Below, piece after piece: positions 47,449 through 59,289 of a stretch of DNA of 64,000 nt (position 1 is its first letter; every line of letters starts with the position of its first letter). The position numbers and the translations under genes are program-made. The notes beneath the pieces are model-generated. The model worked only from the letters and a program-made list of their open reading frames with translations, was not told the origin of the DNA and did not search any database. Source of the DNA: Linnemannia schmuckeri (taxonomy: Eukaryota; Mortierellomycota; Mortierellomycetes; Mortierellales; Mortierellaceae); the NCBI GenBank assembly GCA_029449235.1, contig JANATG010000003.1, positions 1,860,001-1,924,000 on the forward strand, written 5' to 3'.

Positions 47449-47842
47449 GGCTGTTGATGGCAGTAGAGGTACAGAGAGATATTGCTTTTTTGAGTATTGA
47501 GTATTGAGTATTGATATGTGTGTGTGAAAAAAAGAAGTGTTGAAAGGAAAAGAAATAAAAGAGAAGATGGAAGAGGAAGAGGAAGAGAGAGGAAGTAGAA
47601 AAAAGAAAAAAAAAAATGACACGGAGGATAAACGAGGGCCAAATGGGGTTGGACCTTGGTCACCAGCACTCGTACAAAAAAAAAAGCTGGATTGGTTGTG
47701 AAAGGTCATGTGACTGATAAAAAAAAAAGTGAAACGGATAGGGCCTCGCTTGCTATCCTACCCTGCGTCATAGGCATGACTTTTAGCAGGGTCCCATTGA
47801 ATAGTGGAGGAAGCCATGATGATGACGATGAAGGCACGTTCA

Positions 47843-47873
<31 letters not shown>

Positions 47874-49262
47874 GCCAGACGCGCTCAGGCCAAGTGTATT
47901 AAGAAAATATTCCATCCTACAAAATAGGAGAGCACAAAGAAAAAAATTAGTCGGGGCCTTTAGTGTCATCGTGATCCGGATCGTAGGGCGCTCCAGTTAT
48001 GGGAAGGTAGGTGGGCAACCTCAGCATGAGCGAGGCAATTGGTGCTCGTACTGTTATGAAGAAGTATGTTCAAGCAGTTTATGGACTCGCTCTGAGGACG
48101 TCAAAAATGCAAATGAAGAGAGCCGTGGGAAGAAATGTTTATTCCTAGCGTATGGCAACAAGATGAGACATCCAGCTCGGACACTCAAGGCCAATAATTG
48201 AGTAGATATGCTGTGAGGAGGAGAAGGGCACCGAGTTTGATATGAGATATGATCCAAGCGCGTTTGTTTGGGTGCACAGGACCTTCCTCTTGTTTGTTTG
48301 TTGTTATTTGCGTTGGGGATGTACTATAATGTACATGTGTGTATAGGACATGTACACAAACAAACAAGTGAGCAGTCTGTTGGGATGTGGGATCAATGCA
48401 AAATTGACCAAAGGAAGGACACCTGCTTTGTTAGTGGGTGTTGTTGGACTTTGCATGAACGGTCTCTTTCTCATTTTCCATTTTCCAGCTGAGGAGACAC
48501 ACTAGCAACACGCATCTGGCACGTCAGATTTTTTTCATTTTTTCATTTCCCCCCCTTTTTCCTTCAGATATACACACCATGCCCATACCAGACCGACACA
48601 CGCACATATAAAAAAAAATCGACGCACGCTCTTTTCTTTTTTCTCTTTGCCTTCTTCCCTCTTTTCTGTCCTTCCTTCCTTCCTTCCTTCCTTCCTTCTT
48701 TTCCTTTGGTCGCGTCTGATTAGACTCCTATTTGCCTTTCTTTCTTCATCTTCCTCCACCTCCTTTCCGCTGCTCACACTAACACTCGTAATTACTCACA
48801 CCCTCAACACCCTCAACACAACAATAAAAGCAACTCATCTTTCTTTCTTTACCTTTTTCTACAATCCTCTCGGCTCTTTTTCTGCACTTTTCGCTCTCTT
48901 CTTTTTTTTTTTTTTTTCCTTTCTTTTTTTTCTTCTTCCTTCTACTTTTCCCTTCTCTTCTCCTTTTTTTAACATTCATTCAAATCTCCTGGCTTGATCC
49001 TTCAACCTCGACTTCGACTCGACCTCCTCTTTTCTCCCTCGATCTCAACACTCAACGAAAACATAACTCCCCACTCACCCTTTTTTTTCTTCCACTCTCT
49101 ACAAGACACGAGACCGTTAGACGCATTCCGTTTTCAAAAACCTTTTTAAACCTCGAATAACTTCATAGGCCACTCAAACTACCCTACACCCATCCCCTTT
49201 TCTTTCATTTCTTTTTTTTTCTCACAATAACTCACTCAAACCCCATACTCGCCAGCAAGACA
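47449..49262. promoter_or_regulatory. divergent intergenic region with long pyrimidine leader
   Basis: No gene is supported. An A28 tract lies at 47842-47869 and a (CTTC)7 repeat at 48671-48698. From about 48530 to 49262 the + strand is strongly pyrimidine-rich, probably the promoter and leader of the NAD carrier gene. Confidence 0.5.
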
Positions 49263-51999
49263 ATGGCCGCCCGTGAATGGTGGGCGATCAAGCTCAGGTA
49301 GGCGCTTTTTTTTTTAGTCTCATTCCGCAGTTGTAACAGATCAGCGCGTCATAACAACGCACAAGCGACCACCCCATGAGAAATAGGACAGGACAGGGAA
49401 CAAGAAGTCATTGTAGTCGAGGAATGATGGAAGCAAGACAAGGAAACAAAAACGTCGACGGCGCTCCAGTTTTTGGGCGGGAATATGCAGCAGCTCTCTC
49501 ATTTTATTTCTTTTCGCTGTTTTCCTTTTTTTTCTGAAGCGTGTGAATTCTATGGGGGGAGAGGGTAACAGGTGGACTAAGGGAGTGAGGGGTGGCAGCA
49601 GAGCGAGTCGGATCATGAAAGAAAGTTGCGTAACGACATAAAAACATAACAAAAACACACGCAAAAAAAGTCCGGACACAGGCAAAAATCAGAAGGTTCA
49701 AGAAAGTAGCGTGAGATGACATGGCACGACTCAACAAAAGAGCAAGAAGAATACACACGATCAAAAGGAACGAATGACTCATGGATTCACTTGTCTTTTT
49801 CTGTGTTTGAAGTGCGCGTGTTACTTGATGAAATGAAAGATGGAAGAATAATTCTGGGGTTTGATGTTTCTTTTTTTGCGGTCGAGAATGAGTGTTCATT
49901 GTAATGAAGCGAAGAAAACCTTGGGGTTGAAGGTTCTTCTTCTTTTATGGTCGAGTATGAGTGTTGGTTAAAGGGAAACGAGGAAAAGGAATAACCTTGG
50001 ATCGGATGGTTCGTGGTAGCAACATTGCGGATACACTACCCGTATTTCACTACACCCCTCCATCGTGAGGTTGTTGTTGCTTATAAGAGCCAAAGTCGAG
50101 TTGGAGACATGGGATGTGACCGGCAGGGATGCGGGGTGGTGTCTTGCCCTCCCTTTGTCTTATTCAAGCCAATCTGGGCGCGCTCTTTTGTCTCTTGTCT
50201 GGCTCATGGAGCAGATGTCATATAGGTGTTTGCAGGCCAGCCAGAGTATTAATTTTATGTCAACAGTTTAATCAAATCGGACACTGCAGGGAAGCTACAA
50301 AGAAGCAAGAAAACATTGAGTATCTTTGTCATGAAAAAATGGGCTAGTTGGCTTGGTCGGGAAGACAAGGAGAGAAAAAAAAGAGAGCGCTGGAAGGATT
50401 TCGTGTTCACTTTCTGACGGATGGCCCTCCGTCCTATTCCGGTGCTAATCGATCATCCTAACTCTCTGTCTTCTCCTCACTCGTTCGGGCCATGGTCTTC
50501 TCTTCCTTGTGAAAAATATTATCGTTATCTCGGCTGCTCCTGATGGATAATAATTAACATATCTAACATCTCTTTTCTTATTTTTTTATTTTGCTCTTTC
50601 TTCCCCATTCTTCACTTTCACGTTCACGTTTACTCAAACAGGGAATCAGATCAATTGAAGCATACGATCGCAGGAGCAGGCGCTGGTCTCGTCACCTCCG
50701 TTGTCACTTGTCCGCTGGATGTCGTCAAAACGAGGCTGCAGAACCAAGGCGTCGTCATTGCCGCACGAAAGTCCTACAAGGGCACAGCTGGTAATTTAAC
50801 TCACACAGCAGGACTCTATCAGTCATGTTTTCAGACAGGAATTGTCCCTCACACTACGGATTTTGTTTCTCATCCTTATCAAATTTGGTTTCTAGGCACG
50901 CTCACTAGGATCTGGTCAGAGGAAGGTATCCGAGGATTATACAGAGGACTCGGACCAACGATATTCGGATATTTGCCGACATGGGCTATTTACTTTACGG
51001 CGTACGACTACTTTAAAGACTTGGTGGCAAGACAGACTGGTATGGACACAGTCTCGACTTTTGACATTCGCTGTTACTGTTACTATTCGTTTGTTTGTTA
51101 AGCAATTAATCTCGTTTCGGAACATTCCTACTTTCTCAACTAAGCGTTTCAATTGAACCAGAAGTAACCAAAGATATTTTCTTTGTCAACGTGTTATAGG
51201 TCACCACGAGTCGAACTTGTTTGTATATATCGTGGCAGCCATGTCAGCAGGAGCAACTAGTACTACCATCACGAACCCACTCTGGGTCATCAAGACACGC
51301 TTCATGGTACGCTTTCTTGTCTTTGGATTTTGAAGGGAACCAAAGATGATATTCATACATAATGCTTACAAATTCGTATCTTGTACTTTTAATTCTGTGT
51401 TAATAGACCCAGAGTGACCATACCCCATACAGATACAAAAACACACTTGACGCATTTGCAACGATTTACAGAGTCGAGGGCCTTCGCGGATTCTACAAAG
51501 GACTTGGATCATCCCTCATGGGTATCAGCCACGTCGCACTTCAATTCCCACTCTACGAGAAGCTCAGACTATGGCTCAGTAAGTCACCATTCAGGATGCA
51601 TACGATGATAGGACATGTCAAGAGGACGCAAGTATCGTTGTTAACGAGCCATTTTTCGTGTTCAATACATATATTGTCCAAATTGTAGAACCAGCGGATT
51701 CGGATCAAGTGAGCAGCACGAACATTCTGATTGCATCGTCGACATCAAAGATGGCAGCCAGTATTGCGACGTACCCTCATGAAGTGATCAGGACGCGACT
51801 TCAGAACCAGTCGACCCACCCACCGAAGTACCATGGAATTATTCATGCAGTCAAGGTGATCTACCAGGAGGAAGGCATTCGTGCCTTTTACAAGGGCATG
51901 CCAACCAATTTGCTCAGGACTGTTCCAGCTAGTGCCTTGACAATCCTGACCTATGAGTTGCTTGTTGGCCGGTTGAACGAGATTGCCAAGCCTGTATAG
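49263..51999 (+). CDS. NDT1: mitochondrial carrier, NAD+ transporter type (Ndt1/Yia6-like)
   Basis: Exons 49263-49297, 50642-50790, 50896-51039, 51200-51306, 51407-51578 and 51689-51999 give 305 aa, a normal SLC25 length. Three carrier signatures are present: CPLDVVKTR (35-43), NPLWVIKTR (135-143) and YPHEVIRTR (231-239). The Trp in repeat 2 marks the nucleotide/NAD/folate/pyrimidine branch. ASSTSKMAASIATYPHE in repeat 3 and the FHVAIHFP-like HVALQFP block resemble yeast Yia6/Yea6, which import NAD+ across the inner membrane. A pyrimidine nucleotide carrier (Rim2) is the main alternative. Exon 1 codes only 11 residues (MAAREWWAIKL) plus two bases and is separated by a 1344-nt intron; its frame fits exactly. 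Confidence 0.88.
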
Positions 52000-52347
52000 A
52001 TCTCTCTTGTCCCATTTGTTTGCTTCCTGCCACTTATCCCTTGTAGCAGCGACGAGCGACCAGATCAAGAATAAAAAAAAAACATTCAGAAAAATGCAGT
52101 GTTTGACGTTTGCCACCAATTTTGGAGTATGAAAGCAGTCTCCCCTTCATTGGACTGAAATAAACATAAAAAGCGCGGCGCGCCTCATCAATAGAAACAT
52201 TCCTCTCTTCTCAACCTCCAGGAACCAACCAACTTACTCGACCATCACCACTTCGACACATCGGCTTACACACACCTTATTTTCAGAACAACATCACCAA
52301 CAAAGCACAACACATCAGCCAACCCAAACAACAATCAGCACAAGGAA
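52000..52347. promoter_or_regulatory. intergenic region, promoter of PSF1
   Basis: 348 nt separate the carrier stop from the PSF1 ATG, both on +. The palindrome-rich GCGGCGCGCC lies near 52174-52183, and a C/A-rich leader follows. No further gene. Confidence 0.4.
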
Positions 52348-53295
52348 ATGTACGGAGAAGAAGCATCTAAGCTGGCGAGGGAGACCAAACGCACCATTGA
52401 CCATTTCCCGCCTTACAATGATTCTCTCGTCCGGTCGATCACACGCGAGATTCGACATCTCCACGAGACCTGTCAGGCGCTGATTCGAGAGTTTGACGCC
52501 CAGAAGCAGCATGAAGAGCGGGAGGCGGAGGCGAGGTGGAGGTTGCTTTATGGCCAGCCCGAGGACGATAGTGCAGGAGAAGCGAGTGGAGGAGGAGGAA
52601 GGAGTGGGAGGGAGATGGATCCGAATTTTACGACATTAGAGATGTTGGATGGCCCTACTGGTGGTGCGCCGTCGGCATCATATTCTTCAACAACCACAGT
52701 CGTCCAACACCCACACCCACCCGGATCTTCAGGAGCAGGAACCACAGTCCTCCAACAATCAACATCATCCTCAGCATCCACAGCAGCAACAGCATCCAGA
52801 TCATCACTCCCGCGACCCAGTCAACAAAGTCTCCAATCCGCAAAAGAAGCCCGCCTCCGTCACCTAAAAGATCTCTTCTGGACAAAATATCTCGTCCACC
52901 ACACCCCGCTCCTCCGCAACAAACGCATCCTCATGGCCTACCATCATCAAAGAATCGAAAAAATCAAGGACCTCGCTTGGGCCTATACTTCCCGGCTCCC
53001 CGATTCCCTCTCTCGCCTCTTGTCGCCCGACGAGATCATCTTTTTCCAGGAATACGAGAAAAACTGCAGGAACAGTTACACGAGTCTGGAGGAGTTTGGG
53101 GAATTAGATTTGGGGCTTGGCATGATCCAGCCGCCAAAGGAGGTGTTTATTACGGTGAGGGTTGTGAAGGATTGTGGAGATATTGTGACAGAATCAGGAG
53201 CGGTGTTGAGTTTGAGAAAGGATTCAGAGCATTTTGTGAAGCGTGGGGATGTTGAACGGTTGATTACCCAGGGGTACCTCAAGCACGTCTCTTAG
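52348..53295 (+). CDS. PSF1: GINS complex subunit Psf1
   Basis: A single exon encodes 315 aa. Psf1 is one of four GINS subunits; GINS joins Cdc45 and Mcm2-7 in the replicative CMG helicase. The N-terminal helical part (YGEEASKLARE..., YNDSLVRSITREI) is followed by a Ser/Thr/Gly-rich insert (about 72-165). The conserved core follows (HHTPLLRNKRILMAY, LLSPDEIIFFQEYEKN), then the C-terminal B domain (PPKEVFITVRVVKD, LSLRKDSEHFVKRGDVERLI, QGYLKHV), which in Psf1 is flexible and needed for CMG assembly. Human Psf1 is 196 aa; the insert explains the extra length. Confidence 0.95.
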   Translation: MYGEEASKLARETKRTIDHFPPYNDSLVRSITREIRHLHETCQALIREFDAQKQHEEREAEARWRLLYGQPEDDSAGEASGGGGRSGREMDPNFTTLEMLDGPTGGAPSASYSSTTTVVQHPHPPGSSGAGTTVLQQSTSSSASTAATASRSSLPRPSQQSLQSAKEARLRHLKDLFWTKYLVHHTPLLRNKRILMAYHHQRIEKIKDLAWAYTSRLPDSLSRLLSPDEIIFFQEYEKNCRNSYTSLEEFGELDLGLGMIQPPKEVFITVRVVKDCGDIVTESGAVLSLRKDSEHFVKRGDVERLITQGYLKHVS

Positions 53296-53579
53296 ATGAT
53301 TCATTCCCTCCTTCGCGTTTTCTTTCTTGGTTTTTCTCTCTTGTTGTCTTTTTCGCGAATCCGTCACACTTGCAACGTACACTTTCTTTCTTTTTTTTTT
53401 TTTTTTCTTCCTACTCCAACCCCTCTTGTATAATAAACTATTCGCAGATCTTGCTTAGAACACTCCATCTTTCTCAGAAAAGCAATGTTTTATTTATTTA
53501 CACCTTGAAAAAGAAACGAGAACAGGAACGCATGCAAAAGTTGTATAAAATGATGGTTGTATTTTGCAGGAAACAAAGA

Positions 53580-55191
53580 TCATGCTTCGATCCTGGCGCG
53601 CTTGCCCAGAGGTTGGTCTTCAATAAAGTCTTCCCGATCATCATCCTCCTGCTCCGTCTTTGGCGAATCCACACTGTCAGTCTACAGCCCCATCATGAAA
53701 AAATAAAATCACATTAGTAGGCTAACAAGTATAACGAGGTTTGACGGCTACTACGACAATAAAAAAAGATGTGAGTGAGAGCTGTGAGGTTACCTCGGCA
53801 TTCTTTCTGCCTCCAGATTTCCGTAACATGGCGATCTGGCGTTGTACATTCTTGAGTTCCAGCTCCAGACGAATCTTTTCTGCCTTCTTTGCCTCCAGCA
53901 CTAAGTAACAATTTAATGCGTGAGAATAAAAAAATGGACACGTTTAGAAACGCAAATTCTCATCTCCATCAAGCTATTGACCCCTTTTTCCATGATAGGT
54001 AATAGTTCCTGGCCACTCTTTTTCCTGTTGAGTATGAGGGTTCCTTTGAGGTAAAACGTTATTCGCGTTTGGACATGAATTCTCCTGAATCTCTGAAAAC
54101 AATTCCTATTTGAAAGGTTCCTGTAACTTACACAGTTGAGGCTAAAAGGTATCAAAGAAGAAAGACGTCGTGGTCAGCTACGATAATCTGCTGCGTATCA
54201 TAATTTGATCCGCAAAACAAAATAAAATCCCGACATGTTCAGAAAACCCGTATCATGCAAACTTACGTCCTCAGGCAATGGCAAGTCGATCGCACTCCAC
54301 TCCTCCTCGGTCAGCTCATATCTACAATTGAACGCGCCAACGTCAAAGAAGAAGAAAGCTCATTAGTTCCAATTGCCTTCTTCGCCCTTTTGCATCCTAC
54401 ATATAACAAAAATAGATCACCTGTCCTCAATAAAAGCGAACGAGAAAAAAAAAGAAGACATACTGCTCTTTGTTCTCGGCGACACGACGTCGGATCTCCT
54501 CTCTGGACAGTTTGGCGCCTGTATTGACAATACATCCGTTCTTGCGTCGAATATGGTCCCCTTGGATCAAACTGTTCTTCTGCCCAATCACCCTTGGGTC
54601 AATATGCAACCCCGCGAACTCTACATTATCAAAAAAACAAAAGTAACGAATCTGTTAGCTTGATCAAAAAAAAAAAAAAAAAGAAGAGCTAATCATTTTT
54701 TGGTGGCAAAACCAAACAAACCAAAAAAAAGTTGCACATTTTTTTTTTCTTGGGTCCCTGAAGACCGCTACAGTCTGTGTTTTTTCCTTACCTGCAGTGG
54801 ATTGCTGGCCGAGCATACGTTGTGTCTGAAGGTTCATTTGGGCGTTGGTCTTGCCGACCAGACAGTTGGATTCGATGATCTTACTCCAGTTGCCGACGCC
54901 GAACTTCATCAATGCCTTCCTCAGCACCTCGGCCTCATTTATGCTCCATCCTGATGTTTCATGGCGAGTTCAAAGTAAAGTAGAGTAAAGTAAAGTAAAG
55001 AGACTGTTAACAAGGAAGTTCTGAAAGGCGAAAAAAAGAGAGACTGGGTAGGAAAAGGAGGAAGAAGAGAAGAAGGAAGAGTGGGGGGTACCTGGAGCGA
55101 CGGTATAGTTCCAGAGAGATGCCGAGTCGTTGGAGCGGAGGATGTTGCGAGCTCCTGCTGTCATGGAGCGGGGTGTTGACGATGACGACAT
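53580..55191 (-). CDS. SANT/Myb-like domain protein
   Basis: Exons from the 5' end are 55092-55191, 54792-54950, 54464-54620, 54267-54321, 54132-54141, 53794-53900 and 53580-53681, giving 229 aa. A single SANT/Myb-like helix-turn-helix follows a short N-terminus (WSINEAEVLRKALMKFGVGNW, then NAQMNLQTQRMLG). Next come RRKNGCIVNTGAKL, a charged helix (AKKAEKIRLELELKNVQRQI) and an acidic tail ending GKRARIEA, a plausible nuclear signal. SANT domains occur in chromatin and transcription proteins; I cannot name this one. The 10-nt fifth exon (CCTCAACTGT) has consensus TTTTAG before it and GTAAGT after it. Without it the last two exons are out of frame. Confidence 0.8.
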
Positions 55192-55664
55192 GGCTGTATG
55201 TTGTGTATGGTATAAGTGTAAATAGGAAAGAAGTGTGTGTATGAGTGCGAATGGTATCGTCAGGGGAGGAGGGGAATGTAGAAAAGGAAAAAACAAGAAA
55301 AAAAAAAAAAAAAAGAAAAGAAGCCGTGAGCAAAGAAGCGCGACGAACAGTCTTCTGTTTTGTGGTGTCCCTGTTGTTGATCCACTTGCAAAAACGCGTG
55401 CCTGGGCAAAGCCACCTCGGTCATTTTAATTTACAGTCTTTTGTGTGACTGAAGAAAAAACGAGGCGCGTTTTTTACATCGAGCAGGAGGTGTTTCTGAT
55501 CAATGCTGCGTGTATTTGTTCAAGCTACTTGGTGGTTTTTTTTTGTGCTTGCTACATCTACTACTATTTCTATTAGTGTTCCTACCCATGGATCCAGTTG
55601 AATAAGGGAAATAAAGGGGTTGAAATAATGCTTGATTGCCTTTTCACCCGCCTTAAAGCGACTC
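55192..55664. other. intergenic region
   Basis: 473 nt between two minus-strand genes. It holds the purine-rich leader of the SANT gene with A tracts near 55296-55314. No gene is seen. Confidence 0.5.
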
Positions 55665-56366
55665 TCAGAGAACAGTAACGACGGCAAGGACAGCAGCCCC
55701 AACAGATACTACCAATCCAATACCACTCCACCTCATTGCTCTCTCCGTCGCCGCCGAAGAAGCAGGTGCAGGCTCCTTATCCTTAGGCCGTCCCGTCGAA
55801 TGGCTAACAACAGCATCGCAATGAATCATCGCCGACAACATCCCAAACTTTTCCTCCGCTTGCGCTGCCTGCGTCGCATTACAAGGCGCAACACCTCCCG
55901 CCCCCGCACCCTTCAACGCCGCTAGGATCGGACCCGAGACATTCGGAGAAGTCGTCAAACAGCTCGCAGCCGCCCCGCTGGTGGTTTGGTTAAATGTTCC
56001 CGTCGCCCAGTGACAAGCACAGTTCTTGATAGCTGGGTTACCATTGACAGCTGTGAATAAAGCATTAAGGTTGACGGATGTAGGGGTGAAGGAAGCTTGG
56101 ATCTGTTGCATGTCAACGGGGACCAGGGCCGCGCAGGAGGGTTCGTTGGGAATGGATGCGAATGTGCATTGGGAGCAGGCTGTGGATTCAAAGGTCTGTA
56201 GAGGGAAGTTTGGTGCGGGAGGGTCGCTTGTTCCTGTGCCGCCTGCGGTGGGAGTAGGGGAAGGGGTGGTGCTGGAGGTTGTGGGTGGTGGTGGGGAAGC
56301 GGGTTGAGCATCTGTTAAGGTTGTGACGACGGCGATCAGAGCGAGGATAAGCGACGTATGACGCAT
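55665..56366 (-). CDS. predicted GPI-anchored secreted Cys-containing protein
   Basis: A single exon encodes 233 aa. The signal peptide is MRHTSLILALIAVVTTLTDA. A Pro/Ser/Thr-rich O-glycosylation-like segment follows (about 22-52), then a domain with spaced Cys (STACSQCTF, EPSCAAL, IKNCACHW, ASCLTT, APCNAT, MIHCD) and NQT, NVS and NAT sequons. The C-terminal ~25 residues are hydrophobic (GIGLVVSVGAAVLAVVTVL) after a small-residue patch, as in a GPI signal. No family is named; it looks like a small fungal cell-surface protein. It lies codirectionally downstream of the M64 peptidase gene. Confidence 0.82.
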   Translation of the reverse strand: MRHTSLILALIAVVTTLTDAQPASPPPPTTSSTTPSPTPTAGGTGTSDPPAPNFPLQTFESTACSQCTFASIPNEPSCAALVPVDMQQIQASFTPTSVNLNALFTAVNGNPAIKNCACHWATGTFNQTTSGAAASCLTTSPNVSGPILAALKGAGAGGVAPCNATQAAQAEEKFGMLSAMIHCDAVVSHSTGRPKDKEPAPASSAATERAMRWSGIGLVVSVGAAVLAVVTVL

Positions 56367-56944
56367 GTTTAAGAGTGTGAGGACAAGTTGTGAGTGAACG
56401 AAAGAGGATAAGAAGCGAAATCAGGTCGTTCAGTTGAAATGTTGTTTAACTTTTGAGTGGTCAAGAAAGAGCGTGCTAAGGAAGAGGAGTCAAGACAACG
56501 TGGATCAGCAATTGTTGGTGACAAAAGAAAGTAGAGGTGAGGATAAGAAATATTGAAAAAAAGGAAGGGTGATGGGAGAGAAAGAGAAATAGGTGTTAGA
56601 AGGATTTCAGACCAACCTACTTTTCAAGGACGGAACTGGGATCAAAATAGATGAGCTGAGCAGGCAATGACACCTTGAGGACAGCACCAGGGAGGAAGAG
56701 AGAAGAGAAAATAAAAGGAAGGGGTGAGATAGCTCAAGGAGGTGTCGAGAAGGAGAAGGAGACAAAAATAAAAGTGTTAGTTTTTCAAAGGGATGAGGAG
56801 TGAGGAAGAGCAGTAAAGGGAAAAGATGATCCAGTATGTTCTTTGTCGACCAACCAAATCCCCACCGGAACATTACAAACATAGTAACGAGCGATGTGTA
56901 TATCTTTTTAGATACGTGAAATAAAAAAGTAGCTAGACATAATT
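56367..56944. other. intergenic region
   Basis: 578 nt, purine-rich on + (leader of the GPI-protein gene). No gene is supported. Confidence 0.5.
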
Positions 56945-59289
56945 CTAGTTGGAGCAGAGGTGCTTGGCAACCGCAAACACTTTGCTAGCCTTCAAGAGTC
57001 CACGGGGATCCTTGCGGACCTCAGGAGTAGTAAACTCGGCCTTGAACTCCCAGATACCCGCATCCGTAGCAGGGACCTCAATTCGGGTCTGGTCATCCAA
57101 CTCGGCCTGGTGGATTCCGTTACGGAACCAGCGGAAAGTGTAGGCCTCGCCCTTGACCCGCTTGGACTGATCCTCACGGAACTGACCCAGAGGGATCAAC
57201 TTGGCCTCAATTTCGAACTTCGAGATCTTTTCGTCCTCGTCATCGTCCCCCTCGCGCTGGCAATCGACCTGGATCTCATCCAGCAGACTAGCCTTGCTCA
57301 ACAAGCGGTGCCAGAGTCCCTCCTTGCAGATGGAGCAGAACTGGGTCGAGGACATGTTGCGCATCAGACAGAATTCATGGTTGCTTCTCCAGGTCTTGCG
57401 ACCATAAAGATCATAGGTAGGATAAGCCGAGATGACACTGTTATCGAATCGGTATTGGTCCTCGCCCATAAACTCGTGCATAGTCACCGAGCACAGCTGA
57501 CGGATAGGTCGGGACTCATCAACAGGCTCATCATCATACTTGGCACCCTGTCGGAACTCAATCTCATGCGCTCCAGCACTGAAACCCTCGTCACCATCCC
57601 ATTCCGAGAAATCACGATCATACCCTCCAGGAGAAGTCCAGTTCAACCGCTTGCCATCCAAATAAACCTCGAACGAATCGTCCGTGTCAACACCCGAGTG
57701 CGATATCTTGAGGCTCCAACGCTTCCAATTGCCGTCAGAGTTGAACTTGACTTTGTAGGGACCCTTTTTGAGATCGTACCATGCGTAATCCTGAGCACGA
57801 AGGACGTTCTTTTCCTCGCGCGGGGTGGCGTCCGTAAGCCAATGCTTCCATTTGATGTTTTGGATGCTCCAGCGCTCGGCGTTGACGCCCGAGTAGACCT
57901 GACCGCCGTCATATTCCTCTCCAACGTTGATCAAGCTGTGACCCAGTTCGTGCCGAAGGACAATCGTTCCTGACTTGTTGGAGCTCGTCGAAATCACAAA
58001 CTCTCCTCCCAATCCTCCATCTACAGCACGCAGCAATTGAGTGTGATTAGTCGGTTATCTAAAAAAAAAAAAAACGGATTTTAAAACAATAACGACAAAT
58101 AATGAGAAAAAGGCCTTACAGTAGGGATCGTTGCCGATCAAGCTAGGGAAATCGCAGGCGTACTTTCCGACAGCTCGGCAGGCTTCACGAGCAGCTCTGG
58201 GATTGGCAACATAGATACCACGAAGCTCAGTTCCATCTCTGTAAAGACGGAAGCTGGTATCTTTCCAGTGGCCGTTGACACCGATACCGCTCTCCTTGGA
58301 AGGTCTGAACAGCGCATGGACGTTGAAGAGGGGCAAGAACGATTGGAAAGTTTCGCCAATGAACATGTCTAGAAAAAAGGGAAAATATACAGAAATGATG
58401 CCATTCGTCAATTGCTTGTGTTCTGTCACTTGACATATACCGAGTGGGAAAGAGAGGGAGAAAACACATACCATTGACAAGACGCTGGATGTCGGCAAAG
58501 AACTTTTCCCGCTCTTCGAGGGTGTATCCATCGCCCATGAAGACAATGTCGACGCGGTTCTTGTCAGGTCCATTGTCGACCAGTTTGCGCTAAAAAAAAA
58601 AAAAAAAAAAGAAAGGCAATTGCCATGTTCAGAAAAGGTAACGAAACGTTAATTTTTCCCTTTTCATACATCGATTGCTCAGGGTCCCCTTTTAGGATGG
58701 ATAAAATTCCCACAAAAGAATGTTGCTCATTTCTTACCACTTCGTCGCCTTCCAACAAGCCAGAAACAGCACCAGAGTTTCCAAAGACCTGCTGGTTCGA
58801 TCCCAAACCAGCAGTCAATCCCTGAAAGTCCACGTCTCCATCAACACTGTTGTTGAGAGTCTCATCCTTGACTTGGTCACACTCATCATCCAAGAACGCA
58901 TCCTCCATCAGTGCCCACTCCTTGCTGTTCGTGTTGAGTTCAAACATATCCTTGACTTTCTCAAAGCTGCTCTCCTCATGAGACTGAGATACACCATGCT
59001 GGCTCTCATCATGGATATTACGCCTAAGGACCTGGATACGGTCTCCACTACGATTGGCAGGCCAGAGGTTACGGAAGACCTGGGTCTCGCCACGGTCGAG
59101 GATGGAGCAGAGACGGGTGCCGTCCTGTTGAATCTCACGGTCGATGAGGGTAAAATATCCTGAGGCGCTGTTTTCGTCGTTGGGGACGGTATATGAGGAT
59201 ACTTTAGTGGATGTCTTTTCGGCGTCCACGGTTGTTGCGGCGAGGGCGACGAGTGCAATTGCACTCGAGAGGAAGAGACAAGTACGCAT
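56945..59289 (-). CDS. secreted M64-family (IgA peptidase-like) metallopeptidase
   Basis: Exons from the 5' end are 58738-59289, 58472-58589, 58120-58368 and 56945-58020, giving 664 aa. The signal peptide is MRTCLFLSSAIALVALAATT. The core has NRVDIVFMGDGYT and the zinc motif HELGHSLINVGEEYD (His330, Glu331, His334, then Gly340 and Glu/Asp), typical of MEROPS M64. A beta-rich C-terminal part follows with Cys-containing FCLMRNMS and FCSICKEGLW segments. M64 is named from bacterial IgA-cleaving enzymes; fungal members are secreted peptidases of unknown substrate, so no IgA activity is implied. The N-terminal ~180 residues before the catalytic domain are probably a pro- or accessory domain. A run of A precedes exon 2 on the + strand. 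Confidence 0.9.
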
